From Nothophaeocryptopus gaeumannii (taxonomy: Eukaryota > Ascomycota > Dothideomycetes > Mycosphaerellales > Mycosphaerellaceae): a stretch of 64,000 bases of DNA. Positions 20,589 through 29,772 of this stretch are shown in pieces; within the stretch, counting starts at the first letter, position 1; each line of letters begins with the position of its first letter. Made by a program: the position numbers and the translations under genes. Under the pieces are notes generated by a model. That model was not told where the DNA came from. It searched no databases and saw nothing but the letters and a program-made list of their open reading frames with translations. The stretch spans positions 1-64,000 of the forward strand of contig JASISA010000036.1 in the NCBI GenBank assembly GCA_031771865.1, read 5' to 3'.

Positions 20589-23267
20589 CTACTCCATTTC
20601 ATGGTCAATCTCATGATCCGCGTCCTGCTCCGAGTCGTCTCTCATAACACACTTCCAACCCTGCTCCCAGTCGTAGCCTCTGGTCGTCATGCCAATACTG
20701 GCCTCAGCAATTCTGGCTTCTCCGTCGTGCCAGTTGTGAGCGTCTGAGAAGTCGGTGGCAACGCCCAAGCCAGCGTTAGTGAATTGATTAGAGGGAGCAG
20801 AACCAAAGAGGTTTTCAATCTCAGGCACGATGGTGGCCTCGGTCATCTCGGCCACTCCGGAGTTCTCAGTCGTAAAGAGCTTGAACCACACCTGATCGGG
20901 GTCGCGGCCGGCTTGGTTGTTGGAATGGTCAGCCAGTTGATCCTCGATAGTCGTCATGTCGCTCATCTCAACGTCTTCATCGGAGGATCTGTCATCGTCC
21001 GAGACGATGACGGCCCGGCTTGGTTTAAGGCGGAGGGATGGACGAGAACGAGCGACAGGTGATGAGCCCGCGTCGGTGGAGTCCATCATCCGACGGTGAG
21101 ACGTTCCAATCGTGGCCAGTTCGTCAGAAAAATGCTCGCTGACGTCGCGGCTGATAGCACGCCTGGTTCGCTGTCGATGAGGAGTAGACAAATCTCCAGA
21201 GTTCTGGACCAGGCCGTTCAGAGCAATGTCGATATCGTCATTTTCTTTGGTCTTGCATGGCTTGTGCGTACCGCCGCTGGGATGCGGTCGGGATGGGCCA
21301 GGAGTTGCGGGAGCTGTGGGAGCTGCAGTTGCGGAAGCTGCAAGCGCTCGCTTTTGGGCCTTTTCTCTGGCAGCAAAACCTGGGGCTACCCGCGCTTTTT
21401 CACCCCTGCTCTCACGGAACGCTCGAACAGCTGCGTAGCGGTATGCATCCCATCCATTCTTGCCCTCTCGATACGGCTTCACCAGAGGAAGAGCCTCCTT
21501 CTCGGTCTTGAGCTTGTGTTTCTTCTGGAGCATGCTCTTCAAAGAGTTGGTGATGCGCTTTGTCATGTTGTTGGGAGCGCAGGCGTCATCCTTTTCTTCC
21601 AGATAGTCTTCCGAGACCGTTTCCAGCTCGACAATGAGCTTCTCGTTGTAGTATCGGAGGGCGAAACGTTTGATGAGAAGTGGCCCATCAACCATCGAGG
21701 GGTGAATTGCGCCGGTAAGAATCGCATCGTCGCTAAAATTTGCGAACGGAGGATCGACATCGTAGTCGTCTTTCGAACGAGCGTTGTGCGCACGCACCTG
21801 GCGCTGGAGCCGCTCGAGAGCTGTTTGGTCAGGCAAATTCTCAATGAGATGACCCAAAGGTCTATCAGCCAGACGCTCGGCAATATTGAGAGCGAGCTTG
21901 CCAGCCGATACTTGCTGTACAAGCTCAGAAGTCGCCTGGTCAAACTGCGCTGTCTGCAGGTGATTCGAAAGCCCGCCGAAAGACAAGCCTGTCAACATCT
22001 CAGCGGTCTGTAGAGAACACTCGCCGTTCTGAACCTTGCGGAGTAGCTTACCGACGTGCTTCTCATCGTTTTTAATGTCAATTGGCGGAACCGCGAGAGG
22101 CGAGGCTCGTAGACCCGGGCGCAGTTGTAGGCCATACCAGGTGGCCGTGTACGGATGCCCGGGCTTGGGGGTATGGATCTCACGGCAAATGTAGATTGTA
22201 TTGGTGGCGGGTTTACCTGCATCGCTCGGGAGCAGCTCCACAGTGCAGGCGCCCTCCATGCCTCGAGTAATGACACAGATACTCCAGATGCGGCCTCTGC
22301 CCTCATTGAGAGCGCCAATGCGAAGGTAAGCAAGCGCGTCAACGAGAGATTTCTTCTCTTCCTTGCTGGGTTGCGGATCATAGAACATCTGACGTTGAGC
22401 TATCGCCGCCTGCTTTGTCTCCTCTGCGAAATCGAGGCCTGCCGCAAGTCTCTGGTCTTCTGGTAGCTTGTAGACGCTCATGATTGCATCATGGGGAGGA
22501 AACGCTTCACAGTTGCGGATGTGCTGTAAAGACAGCTTGACAGCGTCACTTGGACGACCAAACTTGGCCGGGTGTACCACGAGACCGCTCTCGAGACCGA
22601 TAGTGCGGCAATCCAAGTCGGTCTTGGAGCCAAAGACCGCAGTATCCGCGGTTGCAAGGGAAGAAGTCTGGTCGAATAGTCCAGGGTAAAGGGTGTGGGA
22701 CATATCGCTCTGGAGCTGCGAGAAGTCCTCACTGGAGTCGTCCTCAGTGTCTTTCACATTCTCCATGTCTTCCTCAGACGGCGGCGCAATGGCTCCACCG
22801 GCTTGCTGCTCGTCACGCAGATGCGGAGCTGCCATTTCAGCGCCACGTCTGAGGGATTGCAGCTGTGATTGCGCTTCAGACGGCTGCGGATTATAGAGTC
22901 GAGTCGAAGCAGTGCGATAAATGTTTGTGTTGACCTGCGCAGACTGGCGCGGATGCGGCATTACGATGCCATGGTCCAGCGCACCGCGGCGTGGCGCGCC
23001 GTAGGAAAGGCCAGCGAGTGGAGCTCCAAGGAGTCCAGTGAAATTGCTGGAGGCAGTGTATGGCGGGTAGCCCTGGGCTGGTGCCATGGATAGTGGAGGC
23101 ATTGGCTGATAATCGTACATAGAGCGTGTCATATCGTTGAGGGTGGCATCTCGAGGGCCAGACTCGATGGTCGGCGCAGTATTGGAGTACTGAGTTGGCA
23201 TGTTGCTATCTGCAAAGGGTCCGGGGTAGTTGATGAAGCTGTATGAGTTGCCGTTGCGCCGCTTCAT
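20589..23267 (-). CDS. Family 1 member C, large uncharacterised protein
   Basis: A single-exon frame of 892 residues. Residues 1-200 are Pro/Ser/Gln-rich and probably disordered, with an acidic patch near 165-185. Residues ~205-385 hold the family 1 core (CEAFPPHDAIM, SLVDALAYLRIGA, GRIWSICVITRGM, TNTIYICREI). Two tandem ~38-residue repeats follow at about 411-447 and 450-487 (V-x-x-G-x-x-x-L-x-x-AE-x-L, then a Leu/Gly-rich helix). A segment near 560-600 (MTKRITNSLKSML) aligns with the end of gene B. The C-terminal 250 residues are charged and Ser/Asp-rich, with basic clusters that could serve nuclear import. Unlike A and B it has no obvious disruption. I do not recognise the family. Confidence 0.75.
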   Translation of the reverse strand: MKRRNGNSYSFINYPGPFADSNMPTQYSNTAPTIESGPRDATLNDMTRSMYDYQPMPPLSMAPAQGYPPYTASSNFTGLLGAPLAGLSYGAPRRGALDHGIVMPHPRQSAQVNTNIYRTASTRLYNPQPSEAQSQLQSLRRGAEMAAPHLRDEQQAGGAIAPPSEEDMENVKDTEDDSSEDFSQLQSDMSHTLYPGLFDQTSSLATADTAVFGSKTDLDCRTIGLESGLVVHPAKFGRPSDAVKLSLQHIRNCEAFPPHDAIMSVYKLPEDQRLAAGLDFAEETKQAAIAQRQMFYDPQPSKEEKKSLVDALAYLRIGALNEGRGRIWSICVITRGMEGACTVELLPSDAGKPATNTIYICREIHTPKPGHPYTATWYGLQLRPGLRASPLAVPPIDIKNDEKHVGKLLRKVQNGECSLQTAEMLTGLSFGGLSNHLQTAQFDQATSELVQQVSAGKLALNIAERLADRPLGHLIENLPDQTALERLQRQVRAHNARSKDDYDVDPPFANFSDDAILTGAIHPSMVDGPLLIKRFALRYYNEKLIVELETVSEDYLEEKDDACAPNNMTKRITNSLKSMLQKKHKLKTEKEALPLVKPYREGKNGWDAYRYAAVRAFRESRGEKARVAPGFAAREKAQKRALAASATAAPTAPATPGPSRPHPSGGTHKPCKTKENDDIDIALNGLVQNSGDLSTPHRQRTRRAISRDVSEHFSDELATIGTSHRRMMDSTDAGSSPVARSRPSLRLKPSRAVIVSDDDRSSDEDVEMSDMTTIEDQLADHSNNQAGRDPDQVWFKLFTTENSGVAEMTEATIVPEIENLFGSAPSNQFTNAGLGVATDFSDAHNWHDGEARIAEASIGMTTRGYDWEQGWKCVMRDDSEQDADHEIDHEME

Positions 23268-23978
23268 GGTGTTGGTAGTCTGACGTGAGAATTTCGTTGT
23301 TCGAGGTGGAGGTAGTGGTGTTGGAGAGGCTGGACGAGGGAGGTAATGCCAGTGTGTGTGTTTTGTTATGTCGGTTCAAGATCTTCCGAGCTTTCGTAGC
23401 TGAACTTTCAAGCCTGCGAAGCAGTCCAAGCGCCAGCGCAATCGAGGGCCTGTGCTTTGCAGGTGAGGAACGTTTATAAACGAACGACGAGTACCAGCAC
23501 AAAGCCGCTGCATTGATTGCCTGAATCGCAGAATCAAGAGCCTTCCACAGCAGAAAAGAAGGCGAATGCAGCAGAAGAAGACACCGCGGGCATTGAGTGA
23601 AGCAGCGCATTTCCAAAAGATCGCGGCTGCTGAACATGACCAATGCGCGGCGATACGTGGTCTGAGCGTCCGGGGAAGCTGCACAGAGCGCAGCCAAGAG
23701 GCCATGCCGGGCTTTGAATATACAGTAATGATCCTATCATTATAGAGCGCGGTGTTCGTAAGAGCGTGCTTAACCTGGCCATAAGAGTGGAGCACTCCCG
23801 TTTATGTGGTGTTCGCTGAGAAGAGTTTTCTCAGCAGAGAAGCCAGAGATTAGCAACAGGTGAGACATTCGCGGCTTTGCTACCGTCTCACCCGAAGCAA
23901 ATGCTTCTGTCTGCTGTATTCGGCCTTTAAACGATCTCAACGAAGCCCCAGACGAGACATCTCTTCAGTTCAGAGAGA
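23268..23978. other. Intergenic, leader of C
   Basis: Pyrimidine-rich leader of gene C on the minus strand (CA/TC-rich around 23290-23340) and the short downstream region of the TatD-type gene. No gene is supportable. Confidence 0.5.
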
Positions 23979-25227
23979 TCAATGTCTCCCAAACGCGAAA
24001 TTCCTCCAGTTTCCAGCAAGCTGTCTCATCCCATCTTCCAAGCTCCATCCTTTGATCTGGCAAATCTTACGCACTATTTCCTCCAAGTAGGCATCCATGC
24101 GATCACCAGCAGTGTGCAAGTCACTCTCGACGAGCACCCTGTCATCAGGTACAGCTTTTACAGCTGCTTCTACCTTTCCCTCGCCATCTTCTGCCCAGGC
24201 ATTGATGGTAGTGCTGAAGCTGAAGAATATCTCGCATGGAACAGATGGAGCGACGTACTGCTTGACAGTTTCCGCGGGGCCCGAGAACGAATGCAGACAG
24301 AGTCGTGGTGGGTAAGGCTTTGGGCCATTGATTTCATCATTGATGGCGTCTTCGGGCCCAGCATTGCGTTTCGCAATGTTATCCGCTTTCCGCCTGTCCT
24401 TCTTGGATGCGCCTTTCCTCTCATGCCCTTTCCATGTTTGTGCGATAGTATCATGTACAACACCGTGGGCTTGTACACCATGGCAGGATACTGCTCGTTG
24501 CATCTCGCCGGCAAGAGCAAGCTGGGCCAGCAGTACTTTCTTTTGATGCTCCATGCTGACACGGTATGGGCTCAATCTTCGACCTTCACGTCCTCCAGGA
24601 GTAAGAGAGTCGTCTCTGTTCTCCGAGTCTCCAGGTAGCCGAGCTTCCGGTATGCGGAATGACCGGTCCAGTCCAACTTCGCCTATCAATGCCAATGGGT
24701 ACTTTTGCAGGTAACTCCTGGTTTGAGAGATGAAGTCGCCAAATGGACGAGGATCCGGGAGAGACTGCAGGAAGTCATTGTCTTCCGACTTTGGCGTCAG
24801 CACGCTCTGGTAGTGTTTCGCCTTCTGTTCTGCATTCAGGCTAGCGGCGCCATCGTATTTAGATTCATCGAACATCTGATGTGAGAACCACGGATGCCAT
24901 CCAAAGGCAGGGATGATTTTGTGCTTTTCGCTGAATCACATGTTAGCTTAGGCCCATCAATTGCAGGACGAGAGGTGTACCTCAGATGCTTCCAACCTAC
25001 CTCCAATCCATCGCCTCACTCTTCGCTTCATCCTCAGTCACACCCATATCGTCAGCAGCATTGGCCACCAGCTCTTGATCCTGTGCCCGGGTGGCCATGA
25101 CTGTCAGTACCTTCGCTCTCATGCTTGGGATGTCAGCCAAGCTGGAGAGCGTGTCCGTTGGGTGGCAGTGAGCATCAAAGACGCCCAAATACCAGGGGAA
25201 CGCATTGTCGCTGCCATCCTCAGCCAT
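23979..25227 (-). CDS. TatD-family metal-dependent hydrolase (Scn1-like)
   Basis: Two exons (25227-25001 and 24930-23979) joined over a 70 bp intron (donor GTAGGT, acceptor ATTCAG) give 392 residues. The N-terminus carries the metal-binding motif FDAHCHPTD, followed after the splice by FGWHPWFSHQM. A glutamate motif (ALIGEVGLDRSF) and a His motif (SCHGVQAHG; LHSFSG) follow, and VLVESDLH near the C-terminus supplies the late Asp. These are the ligands of the TIM-barrel TatD/amidohydrolase fold. The fungal branch that includes fission yeast Scn1 (Cut9-interacting) fits length and motifs. TatD proteins are DNases or phosphodiesterase-like enzymes; the physiological substrate here is unknown. Confidence 0.85.
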
Positions 25228-25663
25228 GGTAGCGACTAAAGTGAGCAGTTGAGTACTTGGTGTACATGCACGAAGTCTCCCATGACGCATGACGCATGAC
25301 GCATCAAGTGAGGTCGAAATAGAGGCCTGCGCCAAGCCGGGATGGTGCGGCGTCCACTCTCACGATCCCTGAACTTTCCGATGAAGCTTCCGATGGGTGC
25401 GTGCGGAGACGGGTGGGTCGAGACTCCCTCATCCCTCCTTCCTTCTTCTTGCCTCTGCATCAGCTCCCGCCTCTCCTCGTTCCTGTACTGTGCATCCAAT
25501 GCCATCGCTCTCTCTCCCCCTTCCCACCATGCTTGTCTTTGTTTCTAGCAGCATGATTTGGACAACATCGCCAGCAGCACATCGTGCCGTCAGGCAGCAT
25601 CATACCGACTGGAAGCGCTGACCGCATTGGCCACATTCTTACACCCAATCTTACTTATTCCTC

Positions 25664-26635
25664 ATGCTACACTGGCCAGAAGGCTACACAGTCGACATGT
25701 CTTCCTCAGTTCGCTATGGCCCGACTCCAGCCTCGCTCGGTGGCCTCATCATCACCATCTGCACGATTAGTATACCCGCACTGGCAGCCTTCGCCTTCGC
25801 CATCTGCACTATACCTCTGCTCATCATCGCCTCCATCGTACTCCAACCCTTTGCTCGCATAAGAAAGATCATTAGTCCGGTCTGGGTGATCTGGAGGTTC
25901 ATCCTGAGTTTCTCGTACGAGTGGGCATTTGGATGTGCCTACTTTGCGTTGGATTGGCTACGGCAGAAGATCTTTCCCACAACAGAAGATCGTCTACAGG
26001 CTCACGCTCACTCTCTTGAGGAGCGAAATCAGAGTCTACGGAACACATCCAGCGCTGGACCTCCAACTCCCAAGAAAGCGGAGAGGGACGGCAGACATGA
26101 TTCTGCCGCTACCACAGCAGGACCGTCGAGGGCTAGCACCTCTTCTTCGACGCAAGACTTCCCTGAGAGGCACCATCCGCACATACCAAGAAACACGATG
26201 GACGCCCTTGAAGCAGCAGGTAACCTTGGTCTAGCGGTAGATGACGACGAAGAAGCATTAGTGGAGATGGTCAAGCGCTTCCGGGCCCAAGATCCTCCTT
26301 GCAATCCGCTCGGCTCTCCTTCTCCCGAGACTGGTGCAAGTCGCTTGTCAAGCAGGCGATCTAGCAGAACCGCTTCTCCGGAAATCTCACGCATATCGAC
26401 TTGGTCTGCGACCACGACACTAACTAGAAGTTTGTCTTTCGAATTCAAGACTTCGCCATCTCAATCCGAATTGCAACGACTGACAGGCTCTGCATCATCG
26501 CTCTCCCTGCATCGACGCAATACTAGCAATATGAGCACGACCAGCCTTCAAAGTGTGCCAGAGATTCGGTCGGGATCGGATGAGGGACCTGATCGACCAA
26601 GACAGCGGAAGCGTACGAAGACTGGAGAGGAATAG
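25664..26635 (+). CDS. N-terminally membrane-anchored, Ser-rich protein
   Basis: A 323-residue frame; the Met at 25697 (MSSSVRYGP) is an equally good start. Two adjacent hydrophobic helices (GGLIITICTISIPALAAFAF and ICTIPLLIIASIVL) sit near the N-terminus, with a third hydrophobic stretch around WVIWRFILSF. The rest is polar, Ser/Thr/Arg-rich and probably disordered, with an LRNTSSAGPPTPKKAE segment and many potential phosphorylation sites. It ends at TAG 26633-26635, but the same frame stays open for 119 more codons with similar composition. Not recognised; possibly an endomembrane protein with a cytosolic tail. Confidence 0.65.
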   Translation: MLHWPEGYTVDMSSSVRYGPTPASLGGLIITICTISIPALAAFAFAICTIPLLIIASIVLQPFARIRKIISPVWVIWRFILSFSYEWAFGCAYFALDWLRQKIFPTTEDRLQAHAHSLEERNQSLRNTSSAGPPTPKKAERDGRHDSAATTAGPSRASTSSSTQDFPERHHPHIPRNTMDALEAAGNLGLAVDDDEEALVEMVKRFRAQDPPCNPLGSPSPETGASRLSSRRSSRTASPEISRISTWSATTTLTRSLSFEFKTSPSQSELQRLTGSASSLSLHRRNTSNMSTTSLQSVPEIRSGSDEGPDRPRQRKRTKTGEE

Positions 26636-26992
26636 GATACTCAGGATGAAGAAGCTAAATGTTACGACGGCGCCGAACAAGAGAGTACCGGAGACAGCGC
26701 GCTACGCAATATCGAAGGTGTTGCCGAGGAGCACGACAGCACGGAGAGTAATCGTCCTGAGAGCAATGATCCTGTCACGAACGAGTCCGAGCATGACAGT
26801 AACGGTGGCATGCACTTGTTACCCTCAACGTCTGTTAAGGATGGGCTGTCTGTCCAGCAACGTGCGCAAGCTGCCTTACCTCCTACATCGTCAGCAGGGC
26901 CGACTACTTCGTCAATCATACCAGATCCTGACCGAGCTCCCGTCCTACGACCCATTGATGTTGAGGGTTGGCAAGACTGGGAAGGGGAGTGA
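26636..26992 (+). other. Open extension in frame after the TAG at 26633
   Basis: Directly after the TAG of the upstream gene the same frame reads 118 codons without interruption to TGA at 26990-26992. It is acidic (Glu/Asp/Ser-rich), then Pro/Ser-rich, and ends DVEGWQDWEGE. Composition continues that of the upstream tail. Explanations are nonsense mutation, readthrough, an unnoticed intron that removes the TAG, or a base error. I found no intron with normal signals. Confidence 0.55.
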
Positions 26993-27199
26993 AAAGCCGG
27001 GGAAGCAGCGAAAGATAATACTTTTGAGGCTGTGTTGGGAAAGGTCATTGTCTCAACTTGTTTTCATTGACTGCACAGTCGCTACAGCTGGATAGCGATT
27101 TGAGCATGTAGCTGCTCCCTACTCAACAGAGAATTGTTCGCACTGAGCATCAATATTGCATTCTTTGACTTTGCAAAGCGAACAGTTCATATCAGCGCC

Positions 27200-27485
27200 A
27201 TCCAAAGCAATCCAAAACAACGCAAGTCCAAGCGAATGCGATCCCAGCCATTACAGTCCAGGCCAATGCCATCCCAGCTATTGCAATGCAAGCCAGTGCA
27301 ATCCCATCCAATGCAATCCAAGCCAATCCAAGCCAATGCAACCCAAGCCGATAAAGTTCAAGCCAGTGCAATCGAAGCAGATGCAATTCAAGCCAATGCG
27401 TTCGATACCATTGCCATGCATGCCAGTGCAATACAGAAATCCAAAATCCATGCAACAAAATCCATGCAATCCAAGCCAACACGAT
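27200..27485 (+). repeat. Degenerate pentamer-based minisatellite (CCAATGCAATCCAAG)
   Basis: About 285 bp consist of imperfect copies of a 15 bp motif made of related pentamers (CCAAT, GCAAT, CCAAG). Because the period is a multiple of three, all plus-strand frames stay open and give repetitive peptides such as QSKPIQANAT; this should not be taken as a gene. It lies between two convergent genes. Nothing else is visible from 26993 to 27592. Confidence 0.85.
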
Positions 27486-27592
27486 GAAAGCGAGTATGCT
27501 TCAGAGCCCGGGGCTGAAGTGTCGGCACCGAGTAGCCTCGCATCGTACAGTCGGCCTTATTTGCGATGTTCATCGCCCATATCTCTCTCTTT

Positions 27593-29077
27593 CTAGGTGC
27601 ACCCGCAGCATCTACCCTCAGTGACATCCAAGATCTTTCCCAACTCCTCCTCTCCCTCATTCGAATCACCCGCCCTCGCGATCCCATCACCAGCACCCTG
27701 CGCCATCACCGGCGGCATCTTCAGTCTCCCATACCCCATGCGGCTGCGCTCATACATCGGCCCAGGCAACTCGAAATCTTCCATCTCCTCCAAACCCATC
27801 CATCCCAAAGCCGCTTCCATCTTCGGCTGGTCTGGTCGTGGCGTTCGAGCAATCATCTCTCTGTTCTCATCCTCAAACATATCCGCCTTGACCTTCGGCG
27901 TTCCGTCGGAGTGGAAACGGCAAGAAGAGACTTTGGCGTGTAGAGGCCGCTGGACAGGGAGACCAGTTCGGACGTCGCCATACTCGTCAAGAACGGAGGT
28001 GCGCGCGTACATGTGGTTGACGAGCGTGATTGTGCCGCGGGTTGGTGGAGAGGATGGGGATGTGAGGGTGATTTCTGGGGTGGCGGCAATACGCTCTTGG
28101 ATGAGGATGTCCTTGTTGGGGCGGAAGGTGAAGGGTCGGAAGAGAGTTTGCCCGGGCTCGAAGATTTCGTCGTCGTCGTTTTGGGTGATCTGGTTTCCGT
28201 CCTCAAGCTGGTCCTTTGGAAATGATGTGGAGGTTGTTGACCAGACAGATGGGCTCCACGAGCGTGAGGACGTCTTCTTCTCTGCACTGGAGAAGCAAGT
28301 CTTGACGAAGTGAAACGCCTTCACGATCGAGCGCGTGCGTGAGGAGGATGGTGACTGGCTCTCGCCGGCGCTGCTGTCATCGTTGCCTGCTGTCGGCACT
28401 GAAGCGTCCGCCGTCATTGGCGATGCTGTCGAGCTACGAGCAGTAGATGATGCATGCGAGGCTGCTGCACGTCCACCACGTAGAGCTGAGCGGAATGGGG
28501 CCGTCGCATTTCGAGTTCCGGCTGGAGAGACTGAGCGTGGACGCCCTTCAGGTGCCACAGTCGAACGAGCGGCGATGGATGATGTGGACGAGCTTCTCGT
28601 AGCCAGCTGAGGCTCAGGCAGCGGCGTCATCTCAATCGCGTCGTCAGTGGACGATGGTGGCTGTGTTCGTGGAAGGCCAGCCGTCGGCTTGACAGTCGAG
28701 CGACGAGCAGTCTGTAATGGTGGTGATGAGCGCATCCTACGAGGTTGGACTGTCGATGGCATCGACGACCACATTGATGCAGGAAGGATCTCTCTCACTC
28801 GCACCGGCTCCTCCTCGTCGGCCTCAGGCTCTGCAAATCGCACCTTGCTCGACCTCCCCTCACTGAACGATCGGTCTCCGTGATTCTCCTTATCTTCTTC
28901 CAATTGTCTGTTCGCTCTTCTGATGGTGCGCCCCTTCTTGTTCTTATTCCACTCTTTCTTGTATGCCTTCTTGGCGTCGAAGCAGCAGAGGGCTGTAGTG
29001 AGACCGATGCAGCAGATGATGATGGTTGTTGGGATGCGGTGGGGTTGGTTGTCAGCAGAAGAGGCGGATGGTGGCAT
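27593..29077 (-). CDS. Single-pass, largely disordered protein
   Basis: A 494-residue frame from ATG 29077 (MPPSASSADNQPH); an upstream Met at 29278 is possible but its extension looks non-coding. A hydrophobic helix near residues 16-32 (PTTIIICCIGLTTALCCF) is followed by a basic stretch (KKAYKKEWNKNKKGRTIRR), suggesting a membrane anchor with the rest cytosolic. The middle is Ser/Thr/Pro/Arg-rich. A more structured C-terminal part (from about residue 300: KAFHFVKTCF, then FEPGQTLFRPFTF, and EAALGWMGLEEMEDFELPGP) ends in a cysteine cluster CCGCT that could be acylated. Family not recognised. Confidence 0.7.
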   Translation of the reverse strand: MPPSASSADNQPHRIPTTIIICCIGLTTALCCFDAKKAYKKEWNKNKKGRTIRRANRQLEEDKENHGDRSFSEGRSSKVRFAEPEADEEEPVRVREILPASMWSSMPSTVQPRRMRSSPPLQTARRSTVKPTAGLPRTQPPSSTDDAIEMTPLPEPQLATRSSSTSSIAARSTVAPEGRPRSVSPAGTRNATAPFRSALRGGRAAASHASSTARSSTASPMTADASVPTAGNDDSSAGESQSPSSSRTRSIVKAFHFVKTCFSSAEKKTSSRSWSPSVWSTTSTSFPKDQLEDGNQITQNDDDEIFEPGQTLFRPFTFRPNKDILIQERIAATPEITLTSPSSPPTRGTITLVNHMYARTSVLDEYGDVRTGLPVQRPLHAKVSSCRFHSDGTPKVKADMFEDENREMIARTPRPDQPKMEAALGWMGLEEMEDFELPGPMYERSRMGYGRLKMPPVMAQGAGDGIARAGDSNEGEEELGKILDVTEGRCCGCT

Positions 29078-29772
29078 CTTCGTGCGTTCGTTGAAGAGGT
29101 GGTGGGTGTTGATGACAGCGCGCGAGAAGTATTTGGGTTTGGCAACTTCGGTGCCGCGTCCGTGGGAGTCACTTTCACGTCTCAGGCCGGCCCGAGCGAT
29201 ACCAGACGATGCTCGAGGTCCACGCGGCTCGGATAAATGTACAGGGGTACGACAACGACGAGTTCTTTCACTGAACAAAGAAACCGTCTAAAACCTATTG
29301 TTCTGTACAATAGCTGCTGCTCCCAACAATAGAGTACCTCGGTGTTGCCAGGGTAGGTGAAGCTGTCGCGTTTGCATCTACCCGCGGTTGCCAGGGAAGC
29401 TCCAGCGCACGGACGATCACATGCAAAAGTGAAGTCGCGCTTCGCTTCCGAGAGGACTGGGATTGGGGAGCTGAGTCCCTGGCAACGGCGTCAACAATAG
29501 ACACAGCACATGAAGCTTGGACGTCGAGAGTGTTATTGTGAGTGAAGACGACGGCGACTGCGAGAGCGATTCGCATGTTCAAAAGAACGGTCGCCAGCAC
29601 TTCAACCTCGTTTCTGATCCGTCAAACTCCACTTGCTCTTCTCCATTGCCTTCATCCATCGTTGCAGCTCCTGATAACACCCTAGCATAACCACCACCAG
29701 AACACCGCTTCATTCGACTTTGCCTTACCACCCGATCACAGAACGAGACCAGAAACACACCGTACCGTCAAC
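29078..29772. other. Divergent promoter region between two genes
   Basis: Separates the minus-strand gene ending at 27593 from plus-strand gene G. C/A-rich leader sequence precedes the G start. A 101-codon minus frame (29600-29295) with a hydrophobic start exists but has no further support. Confidence 0.5.

Noticed and set aside
27134..27596. Gln/Pro/Asn-rich repeat protein
   Set aside because: Several overlapping frames are open because a 15 bp minisatellite has a period divisible by three; there is no sign of a start region, splice sites or non-repeat coding sequence.
29295..29600. Secreted 101-residue protein on the minus strand
   Set aside because: The hydrophobic start is weak, and the frame lies in a divergent promoter region without other support.
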